From Lingula anatina (Eukaryota; Brachiopoda; Lingulata; Lingulida; Lingulidae): a stretch of 64,000 nucleotides of DNA. Location of the stretch: NCBI RefSeq assembly GCF_001039355.2, contig NW_019775474.1, forward strand, positions 1-64,000. Reading direction: 5' to 3'. The notes under the pieces are model-generated. The model was not told the origin of the DNA. It saw only the letters and a program-made list of their open reading frames with translations, and ran no database searches. A program made the translations under genes and the position numbers. Shown in pieces: positions 54,201 through 62,453 of this stretch. Numbering within the stretch: the first letter of the stretch is position 1; the number at the start of each line of letters is the position of its first letter.

Positions 54201-54209
54201 CCTCGCCAT
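25231..54209 (-). CDS. KMT2A/KMT2B-like: KMT2A/KMT2B (MLL1/2, Trithorax) histone H3K4 methyltransferase
   Basis: Thirty-nine coding exons, 5' to 3': 54042-54209, 51038-52385, 50682-50825, 50057-50148, 49601-49835, 48807-48925, 48368-48461, 47784-47928, 47265-47404, 46818-47046, 46533-46580, 46014-46338, 45267-45383, 44903-45013, 44420-44557, 44074-44166, 43621-43741, 43282-43395, 42832-43016, 40955-42571, 40638-40751, 40276-40349, 39866-40011, 39382-39521, 38910-39047, 38497-38655, 38118-38238, 37684-37762, 29441-37466, 28639-29182, 28097-28318, 27755-27829, 27267-27400, 26787-26944, 26446-26529, 26127-26256, 25870-25965, 25558-25625, 25231-25336. They total 16,197 nt (5,398 residues), longer than human KMT2A (about 3,970). 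Start is chosen at the ATG just before the menin-binding motif; stop is TAG after the terminal KYLN. The CXXC, FYRN and C-terminal SET make it the Trithorax/MLL1-2 branch, not MLL3/4 or SET1. Members methylate H3K4 in COMPASS-like complexes with WDR5, RbBP5, ASH2L and menin, and maintain Hox-type gene expression. Domain details are given in separate entries. Confidence 0.95.
27179..27222. repeat. Poly(A) tract in KMT2 intron
   Basis: About 42 consecutive A on the plus strand after ten C, in the intron between FYRC exon 33 and exon 34. The minus-strand open frame rich in Phe that crosses it is not coding. Confidence 0.95.
27267..28318 (-). other. KMT2 FYRC domain
   Basis: Exons 28097-28318, 27755-27829 and 27267-27400 encode [46 protein letters not shown], then [20 protein letters not shown]. 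These match MLL1 FYRC closely. The first exon has two possible acceptors 12 nt apart (28318 and 28306), both in frame. Confidence 0.93.
28639..29182 (-). other. KMT2 exon 30: Lys/Pro-rich linker before FYRC
   Basis: 181 codons with basic stretches ([12 protein letters not shown]) and an [19 protein letters not shown] segment. It links the giant exon to FYRC and resembles a nuclear localisation or DNA-contact segment. No named domain. Confidence 0.75.
32255..33160 (-). other. AT-hook array (seven, plus a degenerate one)
   Basis: In order: [52 protein letters not shown] and [10 protein letters not shown] degenerate RSKGRACKF follows at about 32085, and two YPLRRA/T motifs lie nearby (about 31950 and 33750). 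Each hook is separated by 40-80 residues of acidic, Ser-rich linker such as SDDENES or DGDDESD. AT-hooks bind the minor groove of AT-rich DNA. Confidence 0.92.
33262..33330 (-). other. C2HC zinc finger inside the giant KMT2 exon
   Basis: [20 protein letters not shown] followed by KDC gives C-x2-C-x12-H-x4-C, a classical-looking finger with C in the last position, preceded by EEDGGP. It lies just before the AT-hook array. I do not know this element from vertebrate MLL1/2. Confidence 0.7.
37430..38238 (-). other. KMT2 FYRN domain
   Basis: Exons 38118-38238 ([18 protein letters not shown]) and 37684-37762 ([20 protein letters not shown]) plus the start of the giant exon ([20 protein letters not shown]) make the FYRN half of the FY-rich domain. 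In MLL1 the N- and C-terminal fragments associate through FYRN-FYRC pairing. Confidence 0.92.
38497..40751 (-). other. KMT2 bromodomain C-half and extended PHD finger (PHD4)
   Basis: Exons 40638-40751, 40276-40349 and 39866-40011 finish the bromodomain ([23 protein letters not shown]) and the linker [18 protein letters not shown]. Exons 39382-39521, 38910-39047 and 38497-38655 form the extended [63 protein letters not shown] and [14 protein letters not shown]. All match the MLL1 order. The acceptor of the last exon can be 38655 or 38652 (AAGAAG), adding or omitting one Lys. Confidence 0.92.
40955..42571 (-). other. KMT2 exon 20: 539-codon insertion in the bromodomain
   Basis: One uninterrupted 1,617-nt exon (residues 1323-1861). 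It starts [12 protein letters not shown] and is almost entirely low-complexity acidic, Ser/Thr, Gln and Lys sequence. It includes three RVTRSGVK-type repeats ([22 protein letters not shown], and [12 protein letters not shown] as a degenerate one). It ends with [16 protein letters not shown], which looks like bromodomain sequence again, and the next exon begins [15 protein letters not shown]. Human MLL1 has only about 70 residues in the corresponding loop. Confidence 0.85.
42832..45013 (-). other. KMT2 PHD fingers 1-3
   Basis: Six exons: 44903-45013, 44420-44557, 44074-44166, 43621-43741, 43282-43395 and 42832-43016 (residues about 1069-1322). Words such as [56 protein letters not shown] and [14 protein letters not shown] align closely with MLL1. 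PHD3 (YCPVC to FTCQIC) includes the aromatic [16 protein letters not shown] segment, consistent with H3K4me3 reading. Exon 42832-43016 also starts the bromodomain helix Z ([15 protein letters not shown]). Confidence 0.93.
45585..45823. repeat. Two interleaved inverted repeats in KMT2 intron 12
   Basis: A 39-base arm at 45585-45623 is perfectly inverted at 45753-45791. A second arm at 45721-45742 is perfectly inverted at 45796-45817. The order is left1, left2, right1, right2, so the two pairings cross. Confidence 0.85.
45849..46022. repeat. 46-bp tandem repeat spanning the exon 12 splice donor
   Basis: About three and a half units of 46 bp. Each contains, on the minus strand, TGATTGACAAG-GTGAGAC or a variant. 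The unit at 46006-46022 is the real exon end and donor (GACAAG|GTGAGA). The next unit reads GACAAGATGAGA and the following GAAAAGGTCAGA. Confidence 0.85.
46014..47404 (-). other. KMT2 pre-CXXC block and CXXC zinc finger
   Basis: Exon 47265-47404 encodes [11 protein letters not shown] and [15 protein letters not shown], matching the VCRRAAVALG and LSALPWEEREKIL block just before the CXXC domain of MLL1. Exons 46818-47046, 46533-46580 and 46014-46338 build the [23 protein letters not shown], then [14 protein letters not shown], then KRKC. The KFGG motif and the spacing of the eight cysteines are intact. CXXC domains bind unmethylated CpG; Drosophila Trx lacks it. Confidence 0.93.
48807..49835 (-). 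other. KMT2 nuclear-receptor-like C4 zinc finger 2
   Basis: Exons 49601-49835 and 48807-48925 (residues 585-702) give C-x2-C-x16-C-x2-C-x18-C-x5-C-x13-C-x2-C. The recognisable words are [26 protein letters not shown] and [13 protein letters not shown]. This is nearer the receptor consensus than finger 1. Both fingers are split by an intron at the same place, between the fifth and sixth zinc-binding cysteines, which indicates tandem duplication. Confidence 0.82.
50057..50825 (-). other. KMT2 nuclear-receptor-like C4 zinc finger 1
   Basis: Exons 50682-50825 and 50057-50148 (residues 506-584) give Cys spacing C-x2-C-x15-C-x2-C-x15-C-x6-C-x12-C-x2-C. They begin CLCCGD and end CRACRLQKF. This follows the two-module nuclear receptor DNA-binding domain (first module ending in an aromatic CARFYFK stretch, second ending CRACRL). 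Drosophila Trithorax is known to carry such a variant receptor-type finger; vertebrate MLL proteins lack it. Confidence 0.8.
51038..52385 (-). other. KMT2 exon 2: basic Lys-rich N-terminal region
   Basis: About 449 codons (residues 57-505), rich in Lys, Ser and Thr with several acidic Ser patches ([16 protein letters not shown]). It contains no RGRP AT-hook, although vertebrate MLL1 carries its three AT-hooks in this N-terminal third. Charged helical segments near the end ([19 protein letters not shown]) may form a coiled coil. Function by analogy is DNA or chromatin tethering; this is inference. Confidence 0.7.
54042..54209 (-). other. KMT2 exon 1: menin-binding motif and N-terminal conserved block
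   Basis: The protein opens [22 protein letters not shown] matches the menin-binding RWRFPARPG at the human MLL1 N-terminus. Further on, [20 protein letters not shown] parallels an N-terminal block of MLL1 (AALQVSAAIGTNLRRFRAVFG, compared from memory). So menin recruitment is probably conserved. The exon is 56 codons with a GTAAAG donor. Confidence 0.85.
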
Positions 54210-54240
54210 CTTGGATTTTTACCAATGGATAAAATGGCGA
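54200..54240. promoter_or_regulatory. KMT2 start region with YY1/TISU-like CAAGATGGCG
   Basis: On the minus strand the start codon sits in CCAAGATGGCG, which matches both a YY1 core and the TISU initiator seen at genes with short leaders. Fourteen bases upstream is a CCAAT word on the plus strand, and a second ATGGCG on the plus strand faces away at 54234-54239. No TATA box is seen. This suggests a TATA-less, possibly bidirectional promoter. Confidence 0.4.
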
Positions 54241-54341
54241 CCGAGCATAGCGTTAAGCAGCTGTTAAGTTATTTACTGCAAACTATCGATCGAGAGAACG
54301 TCTTGCTTTGGTTCTTATTTTTAGCTTACAAATTTATTTAG
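54225..54341 (+). CDS. Possible short ORF divergent from KMT2
   Basis: ATG-GAT-AAA-ATG-GCG opens a 38-codon frame (MDKMATEHSVKQLLSYLLQ ... FLFLAYKFI) starting 16 bases from the KMT2 start, on the other strand. The inner ATG has a good A at -3 and G at +4. It could be the first exon or leader ORF of a divergent transcript, or chance. No homology recognised. Confidence 0.2.
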   Translation: MDKMATEHSVKQLLSYLLQTIDRENVLLWFLFLAYKFI

Positions 54342-57300
54342 TGCATCTTTATGCAAAGTGAAACAATTTTTCTAGACTCATCTCCGAAGTTATGAATATT
54401 TGAAATTTAGGGAAACGTCCTTTTCGCACTGCTATGCTTGTTCTGGGCATAATCTCGTGTAAACTCGCGAGGGGTTACTTACGCGCCATTTCAATATTTG
54501 TCAACACCGATAACAATGTAAAAGCGCGTGGGTCTTTTACATATCAATAAAGCAAAGAATAGAATAATAGGACATCATCCGATTTATTTTCATTTATTTA
54601 TTAATATATTTATTTTTTGATGTAGTTTTTACGCTTTGATGTTACATTTCACCACATTTTGTAACTTTTAAATTTATTACCTTGTAAGCATTTAATCATG
54701 TTTAGGCCTACTAATTACTTGTATTTTGTGAAAAGGCCTACAAAAGTGACAAATGTTTTCTAATAAAAATATATGTTTAACTTGGCGTGGGGTTCGGGGC
54801 CCGATAAAAGGCCCCGAAAAAAATTGGTATTTTAGAGGGCGAACGGTAGGCCTACCATTTCGTACGTTTATATCGAACTATGATTCAGTTGTTTTTTTAG
54901 TCAAAATTCTAGTTCCAAGAGAGGACCTATGTCTTTGGCTAATTTTTTATTTATTCAATTTTTTCTACTGCCCAGCGAGAGTTTTTGCATGACATTAATG
55001 CCATTGTTAATCTGGTTCAGACCCCTTTTAATTTGAAGGGTCCCATTGGGTATTTTTATTATCCGTGAAAACCACTTTTTTTCGACCCGAGATGCGTGAA
55101 ACGTTCATTCTAGTGACTCGCGAATGCGGCTTTTTATCCTTCGCCCTCCGTGGAACGAACTCACTATACCCGGTGATGCGTGATTTTCAGGCTTTTCGAT
55201 TCGCCTTATGATATGATATGATAAAGTTTTATTTTTATTTACTGTATTTCCCGTGAACTGTGATACCCCCCCCCCCTCTCCCCCAGGGTATCGTACGCAA
55301 TCGTCTAACAGAGATCGTGATGATAGTTGAGCCTGTTTTTGGATTGTCGGATTTCCCGGCCTGGTGTCAAGTGATCTTGACAAAGTAATGGCTCTGCACC
55401 CGTACGTTTAAGTAAAATGTTAACATGCACGCCGAAACCCGACGACATTTAGCCGTCAAAACATCAGACGGAGAATATTAGTAACAGATTTCATCAGATG
55501 CAATATCGTAAAATGTTAAGTGTAATATGACTGCCATTGCATAAATGGCATAATTTTTTAATTCTCTGGGAATTATTGTGCACCTCATATGTGATAATGA
55601 TTGTTTACATTTTCGTTCAAAATCAATCCATTTAAATAGATAAAATTATCGTGTTACTGATAAAAAATTCAATTTATTATAGTGACGACGACTACGAGTG
55701 GAGGCTTTCAAGCATTTATTCACGTAGTTACTATTCATACAAATTCACAAGTATTTATTCCCTTTTCCCTTTTTTTACTGATCACGTATTTACTTGTTTT
55801 CGTTACATCATCTCTTGAGTTATTAATAGAAATTTTCGGTTATCATGTTGCATTCCTCCATTCAATATTTCCTTATTTGGTAAATTCTAAGAGAGCGTTT
55901 TCATTTAGAATATCTTAAATATTATTTGGAATACTTGGTCATGGATAATATCCAAAGCTCAGTTAACATGCGTTATGCAGGTGGCAGAAAATTATAAGTT
56001 GACTGTAAAATCAACCAATCAAATAAAACTTAATTTGACTTTGGTATTTTCTGTCTTTTTGTAACTCCAAAACAATTTTTACACTTGTTGACTATTAAGG
56101 AAAACTTGCAATCAATCCTATCCTTTTACTTATTTGATTTCTCTTTAATTATTACTTGCAATTAATGAAAGTGTAAGTCATTAATTTTACAACAAATTTG
56201 TTTCACAAAACTAACAAAAAGTGTATCATCATTTTGTGTAATATACTAAGTACTAGCATACCGTTATAGCAGTAAAAGTGAAAGTACATTAAAAATATAC
56301 ATTTGTATATCAGAATTTTGGCATACGTCAACTCAAGAAAACAAGTCTTGCAAATACAGTAGATACCTAAGTGCTAGCCGTTTAGATCCGGACCAATGGT
56401 CGTACCAGCGAGTGTCGCTTCCCTTTAGATTCAATGCCTCCACCCCCGAATGCCAGAAATGCGTACCTCAGTGAGATATGAGACGCAGAGCATGTGCCCG
56501 TTTTCTCTCGACTCTCTGTTAAAAATTTCAATGAGAAGGGATGAAAAGAAAAGCGATACGAAATTGTTCCTCCCCCCCCCCACCACACCCTCTGTCTCCA
56601 ACCACCCCTCTCTCCCTTAGCCAAATCTTGAGTACGCCATTGTTCGGATCAAAGGATCGATAGGCTACAAATATGTGTGTTAATTAACGCAACACCTCAA
56701 TCTAGCCTGTATGTATAGTTATAAATTATATAAAAAGCATCCCGTAATATCAAAAAATTAAAGTAATGTCTTAACGTGCGTAAATTAATACACGGATAAA
56801 GTGTTACACGTTTTGTTCACGCCACTACGTACTGTGTATTCATAATATTTGAATAATGTATGGTTAATAGACGATTATAAATGGAAATAAAATAAAATGT
56901 TACACAGTAATATGTTGCTTATAATTCAAATGACATCAAAAATGTATTTGGGTACAGCAATAACAGTGTTTCCACTCTTTATATAAAGGCAAGTATTACC
57001 TCACCCAAGCAATTCTGTCTAATAATAATATTAAGCCAGATTAAAGTCTTCATAAGTGCTACTTATGTTACGGTAAAAACATGTATGGATTAGATTTTTG
57101 AAATCTGGAAAAGTTTGTGGAATTTTCATCTTAATTGCTATCTGTTATCTTAATACCTGTGTACGAAACACGTAAGCACTAGAACTGTTTGCTAAAATAA
57201 TCAAATTACCACCAAGTATCAGGATTTCGCACGATTTCAGTAACAATAATCTAAATGCTATACTAAAATATAATAATATTTCATTTACATTAAACGTATT

Positions 57301-57696
57301 TTCTTCAACAAATAATAATAATGATAAAATAATATACAATGACTTAAAATTAATACTCAATAAATCACATTTTATAGTGACAAGGTGAGATTTAATCATT
57401 GATGAAAAATATCAACGAATCCTTGGGTGAAATATTTTCTTTCAAATAACAATACACATTTTAGTAAATGTCACCAAAGATACCGCGTGTATAAAACATT
57501 GTCACAATTTACAAACGTGATTTCACAGCAATACTTTACTGACATAAAATGACACGTTAACCTTACATAAACGACGCTTCAATTGTTGAGGTCAGTTCCG
57601 TTAAAGGATTCAGGACCTAACTGTTAAAACAACATTTAATCTGCTTTGTTCCAAAGTAAACCATTACTTATCTACATAAGATAAAATATTTAACCT

Positions 57697-57697
<1 letters not shown>
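54342..57697. other. Intergenic stretch upstream of KMT2
   Basis: No gene recognised. It is AT-rich, with poly-C tracts near 55266 and 56570. Minus-strand frames such as 55105-55383 (SLDTRPGNPTIQKQAQ) have no convincing splice partners and are not called. Confidence 0.5.

Positions 57698-57736
<39 letters not shown>
57698..57736. repeat. 39-base poly(T) tract (poly(A) on the minus strand)
   Basis: It lies 182 bases downstream of the GPCR stop codon on that gene's sense strand. It could be a relic poly(A) tail of a retrocopy or an unrelated homopolymer. No AATAAA is seen in the 30 bases before it. Confidence 0.9.
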
Positions 57737-57738
<2 letters not shown>

Positions 57739-57918
57739 GAAAAAAATTCCCAATGCCAAGTAGTGTTATCCCGAAGCGAAGAAAAACAAAATGCTGATCC
57801 AAAAGATAGGGATTTCAGTTGTGACATCAGCCTTTGGACTTACATTGTACGTACCAACTATCAAAGGCAAACGCGGGAGACCAAGTCAAGGCAGTGAATA
57901 TACACATATACACCCGCC

Positions 57919-59181
57919 TCACTTAGCCTTACTCTTTTTAACAACGTTCAACATTGCTTCTCTAATTTCTTTATTCAATAAACCGTAAATAAAAGGATTG
58001 GTAGCTGAACTTAAGAATGCTAATTCGACTGTCACATTGTAAAGGATTCCAAAAAGTACTTTATCGTTGAAGTATTTCTCACAAATGACCATTATAACAT
58101 TGGGGATGTAGAGCAGCGTGAAGGTACCTACCACTATCGCTGTCATTATTGCAACCTTGATTTCCATTTCATTAACGGATTTGTCTGCAAGTTTTGCACT
58201 GGGTGGAGATTGAATCGTTGACTTTGAATGGAGGACTCTCTCTTCTGGTTTTACAAGAACATCTTTGTTTCCATGGTGTTCCTCTCGGCAACGTGCAGAG
58301 TGTCCCGTGGTTTTAACCGATGCCGCGCACTCCTCAGACGAAATGGCAAGAGCTAAGTTACTGATACTGCTTGTAGTGGTCGAGTTTTCTGAAATTCTCT
58401 CACTACTTGTAGATGCTGGGGTCTGCTGATGGATATTGCCGTCTTGCTTCTTCTTTTCCTTGGCAGCGTATTTCTTCATTCGATTTCTATGTTCTACGAC
58501 ATAACACAAAATAGCTACATACAGCCCAAACACTGCCAACATGCATATTACTGCATGTGGTACAATAACGAACTGCTTATGATGTGGTACAACTCGAAGA
58601 GTTCTGCATTCTATCTCAGGGGACCAATTATTCCAACCAAGCAAAGGAGGGAGATTCATAGCGATACTGTAGATCCATGTCATAATTATAATTATAACAA
58701 GCCTCTTCTTAGAAAACATCGTTCTATACTGGATGCTTCGACAGATCCTGAGGTATCTTTCGACTGCAATGAGTAGCTGATGAAAGACGGACACAAACAT
58801 CACCCCGGAGCCAATGCTCATCTTTGCCACACAGAAGTATTTTTCTGATGAGAGGTAGTTTAAAGCCGGCACATTGTCCATGAGGTACGCGTTTATAATA
58901 CATACCGGTATGACTAGCAGTCCCGTGAGGAGATCAGCAACTGCAAGGCTGTTCAAGAGGTAATTTGACTGTTTTCGAAGTTTCTTAAAACGTACGAAGG
59001 CCAAGATGAAGAAGCTGTTGGCTACAACTGCTGCCAACGCTAGGATGATTTCTACAGTGATGAACGGCATGCATGTTAACCCAGTGCAAGATCGCGTCTC
59101 TGTAGACGTATTGCTTTCGTTGAAAGTCATATTATCAAAAATGTCCAAATCTTCGTCTACTTGAAATGTATCGTTTTTCAT
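57919..59181 (-). CDS. Intronless class A GPCR, adenosine/MECA-like (420 aa)
   Basis: One exon with ATG at 59181. The extracellular N-terminus has several N-glycosylation sequons (NDT, NMT, NES, NTS). Seven hydrophobic segments follow: TVEIILALAAVVANSFFIL, LLNSLAVADLLTGLLVIPV, then TM3 ending VERY-LRI, TM4 ending PPLLGWNNW, TM5 IVPHAVICMLAVFGLYVAI, TM6 AIMTAIVVGTFTLLYIPNV and TM7 LSSATNPFIYGLLNKEIREA. Cys at the top of TM3 (FCVAK) and in loop 2 (ECRTL) can form the usual disulfide. ERY and NPFIY motifs are present, but TM6 lacks CWxP. LGWN after TM4 resembles adenosine receptors; the ligand is unknown. The third cytoplasmic loop is about 100 residues with a KKYAAKEKKKQDG start and many Ser/Thr. 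The gene has its own TATA box. Confidence 0.88.
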   Translation of the reverse strand: MKNDTFQVDEDLDIFDNMTFNESNTSTETRSCTGLTCMPFITVEIILALAAVVANSFFILAFVRFKKLRKQSNYLLNSLAVADLLTGLLVIPVCIINAYLMDNVPALNYLSSEKYFCVAKMSIGSGVMFVSVFHQLLIAVERYLRICRSIQYRTMFSKKRLVIIIIMTWIYSIAMNLPPLLGWNNWSPEIECRTLRVVPHHKQFVIVPHAVICMLAVFGLYVAILCYVVEHRNRMKKYAAKEKKKQDGNIHQQTPASTSSERISENSTTTSSISNLALAISSEECAASVKTTGHSARCREEHHGNKDVLVKPEERVLHSKSTIQSPPSAKLADKSVNEMEIKVAIMTAIVVGTFTLLYIPNVIMVICEKYFNDKVLFGILYNVTVELAFLSSATNPFIYGLLNKEIREAMLNVVKKSKAK

Positions 59182-59258
59182 CTTGGATTCGACCTTTCAT
59201 AGGAGTCAATCGCAGAGTTGTACCTACAGACAACCGCCTGGGAGCGTGTTATACTGGC

Positions 59259-59266
59259 TTTTATAG
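59259..59266 (-). promoter_or_regulatory. TATA box of the GPCR gene
   Basis: GCTATAAAAGCC on the minus strand, about 78 bases before the ATG at 59181, leaving an expected leader of about 50 bases. Confidence 0.6.
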
Positions 59267-59788
59267 CAGTCTAGCAATTGATGCAATTGGCTTGAAATTG
59301 GCGAAGAAACACTATCAGTTGTCGTTTTTAGCCACGTGAGGCGCGGCATGTCCACGGAATTCCCAGTAAGCCCATGACTTCTCTTGTCAGTTAAATGTGT
59401 TTATTTCAATGCATATCAGTTGCAATGTACAAGAAAAAGGACGGGTTAATATCTGATAATTGATGGCTTCGCAATGTACGCTATTTATAAATCTGTTCGG
59501 TCGTGAATTGAGCTCATCTCCGTCGGAAGCATACAATCAAAGATGCGGCATATTTGGCACTCGGAGTTATTATTCACAATTACAGCACAATTACGACCAG
59601 TTCATAACCCTCTACTTCCCCCTGTAAGTGTTCGGTGATTCTCGATGAGACAACACGTGTCAGTTTATAACGTGCTTTGGTATGACCGGGCATAGAAAAC
59701 TTACCGAAAGCGGATGCGAGCAATTCCAGATATTGGCTAAAGATATGATGTCATGCTGGTATCACTGATCAATAAGTAAAATAATTCA

Positions 59789-59950
59789 TGGATAAAAACC
59801 CTGTTGCCTATAATTGTTGCCAACACCAGAACGATTTCTACAGTGACAAAAGTGCAGGGTCTCTGTCCGCGTTTTGCTTTCGATAAACGTCAAAAAACTT
59901 AAAATGTCCAAACCCTCATCTAATTTCCTAATTATTATGTCCTCTTCTAC
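59789..59950 (-). pseudogene. Decayed GPCR 5' fragment
   Basis: The minus strand reads KLDEGLDILSFLTFIESKT, paralleling DEDLDIFDNMTFNESNTST of the intact receptor. After a deletion and frame change it reads TFVTVEIVLVLATIIGNRV (receptor: PFITVEIILALAAVVANSF). The DNA block 'tcactgtagaaatc' is identical in both. The copy ends after TM1 at a stop. It is a truncated, frameshifted duplicate about 0.6 kb upstream in the same orientation. Confidence 0.8.
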
Positions 59951-61364
59951 ATCCAATTTAAGATACGAAACTGAGTTTTGCAAATAAAAAGTGAACATGA
60001 ACGAACAGTACTCATAATGTTTTCATTTTAAATTATTGATATATTTGTCAGAGGTGATATGTACAAAAAACTAACGCTATCATTGTTTTCTCTGTTCAAG
60101 AGTTCAAGACAGTGTCCCACATGAGGATTGTGTAACTCAAATTAAATATGACATGAAGTTAAATAGTGGGGGATGGAGGCTGGCAGCTTAAGTATCATAC
60201 AGAAACACTGTCCATACTTGAAACTATTAATTTAATAAGTAAGATTTTTAAGCTCGGTGACGTGATTTCACGCCTGAATGTTAACAGGGAAACCGGGGCT
60301 ATTTGGCCCAGTAAGACACTTTTGGCAGCTCCTTAGGAAGCAAAGATATCTGGCCAGGTGCTAAAATCTTAGACATAAAAAGAAGGTAAGCAGCCTTTTC
60401 GACTTTTTGTGAAACACAACATAGTCTTAGTTATTTTAGTATCACTAACATTTTATCAAAAAAAGCTGATTTATTTTTGTGAAATGGGTGCCTGGATATA
60501 ATATCTTAGAGAAAAGCATCTTGACAAATTTGGATAAATCAAAGCAGATCAATCAATTCTTAAATACTATACATTTTCTAATATCAAATTAAAATATAGC
60601 GAGCATTTGACTATAATGTACTATGTTTCAGTGATCCCAAAGACATGGTTTTCTCTCAGACTCTTATCCTCTGCTTGCTTCAGAGCTTCAACAACACAGT
60701 CAAAATCTTGCATGCAGCTATCATTTTAAAAATCTGCAAGCTCCTCTCCCCCTCCATGGGGATAGACTTTCTGGGGCTGGGCTTGGGCCTGAAGCTTTCT
60801 CCTTGTCAGCCATTTTTGCTTTGATGCAGTCCACACTCTTAGACTCCAAAAGTTGTTATATGGCTGTGGATGCTTCAGTGAAGATGTGTCTAAACTTGCA
60901 GGATACAATTTTCTGGACAGCCTTATATAGACTTTGGGACAGTGGTCTAAAGTGGGAATTCCATTAAGTCATAGCAATATAAATTTTGCAGCCTTGATCA
61001 TGAACTGCTCTCAGGGGCAGTAACAGAGATATTTTCTGATAGTCTTCCAAGTCATCTTTGTTGATCCATCCTTCATTTCTGACCATCTTCTGACAGAAAA
61101 AAATAGATGCCTGTCAATGTAAACCTAAAAATTCTGACTGTTTTCTGGAAGACCCAGAAGATGACTTCCTTCCACCCCTGTTGCGTGGGTTTGAATCCTC
61201 CTCCAGCAGCCTTAGAGACTGAGAGGCATTAGTGGGTCACTTCTGTTGGATGGACTCACATCCATTACAGTCCTGCTTTTGTGTGCGTGTTGTAGTATTC
61301 ATAACTGGATTTTATCAACAACATTAAACTCTTTGTCATATCTTCATAAGGCATGCAGTTTTTG
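59951..61364. other. Interval between GPCR pseudogene and ELAC1
   Basis: No intact gene recognised. On the minus strand between about 60720 and 61100 there are broken coding-like stretches, for example MVRNEGWINKDDLEDYQK and MADKEKASGPSPAPESL, interrupted by stops. They may be 3' UTR of ELAC1 or a decayed gene fragment. Confidence 0.45.
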
Positions 61365-62418
61365 TTACCGAATGGAAAAACTCATCAAGTCAAAGGCTGC
61401 TGTAACTTTCTCCAACCCAAAACCTTCTTGTGCTTCTTTGAGTAGAGTCAAGACACTGGGATCCTCCTGTAAAATTGACATCTTGTAAATATATATATAC
61501 ATATATTCTTTTAATCTAAGTTCCATTTATTACAACTGTTGGTCCAGGAGCAGTATAATTAGCTAAAACACATTATAATGGATAACTGAAATAGTGGCAA
61601 TTGATTTATAAAGGCTAGTTTTGTTTAACTTTATATAATATATACACCTCTAATTTGAGAATGCCTCTTTATTTATGATCCCAAACTAATCCCCGAACTA
61701 AATTATAACCCAAACAAGCATTCTCTTTGTATACACAAAAATCAGTCCCCATTTTTATACCGATGTCCCAGACCCTCCTTGGAGGCATACACTGGGTTCC
61801 CATGCCGAGATCGATCCATCTGGATCAGTCTAACTCCCTGGGGGTCTCACTAACTACCGAATCAGCTAGGGTAAAGATAATTACCCCCTAACAGCTTTAC
61901 TAGGCGTGACAGACATTTAAGCCGGTTAAGTTGACAGCAATTAAGTGAGACTCCACAGGGAGATAGATCGATCCAAATAAAGTGGGAATGGTCCCATACT
62001 CACACAGTCATCAGTGATCTCTGCATTAACTGGCCTGTACCTCTGACTGAAGTGAGTTATTATCAGGTGTCTGGCTCCTATCATATTAGCAAATGCTGCT
62101 GCCATTGCTGCAATTTAAAAAAATGAGAAATGTCAGTCATCCACATTTTTTATTTCGAAAGGAGATTTGTCCTTTTGAACTACACATATAACAGTGTTCA
62201 CATGCCATCAAGCTTACACTGCATTAAAAAAGACTGATGTCAACAATACATTGGTCTAATCATATAATGAACTCTTCAATGGTCCAAACATTCCTTTCCA
62301 AGTTAAAGACAAAGAGTTCAAATGTTTATTTTTCATTAAATTTAGAAATAATTATATACAAGTGAAGGTTGATCTGCTATTCCTGCTTCATTTTTCTTAC
62401 AAAGTACATTTTTCAATA

Positions 62419-62453
<35 letters not shown>

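Noticed and set aside
55105-55383. Minus-strand frame with SLDTRPGNPTIQKQAQ, resembling a RhoGEF-type Ser-rich segment
   Set aside because: No partner exon, and it lies on the far side of KMT2 from the RhoGEF gene; similarity is too weak.
61185-61200. GGTTTGAATCC as a tRNA B box
   Set aside because: No matching A box or cloverleaf could be drawn around it.
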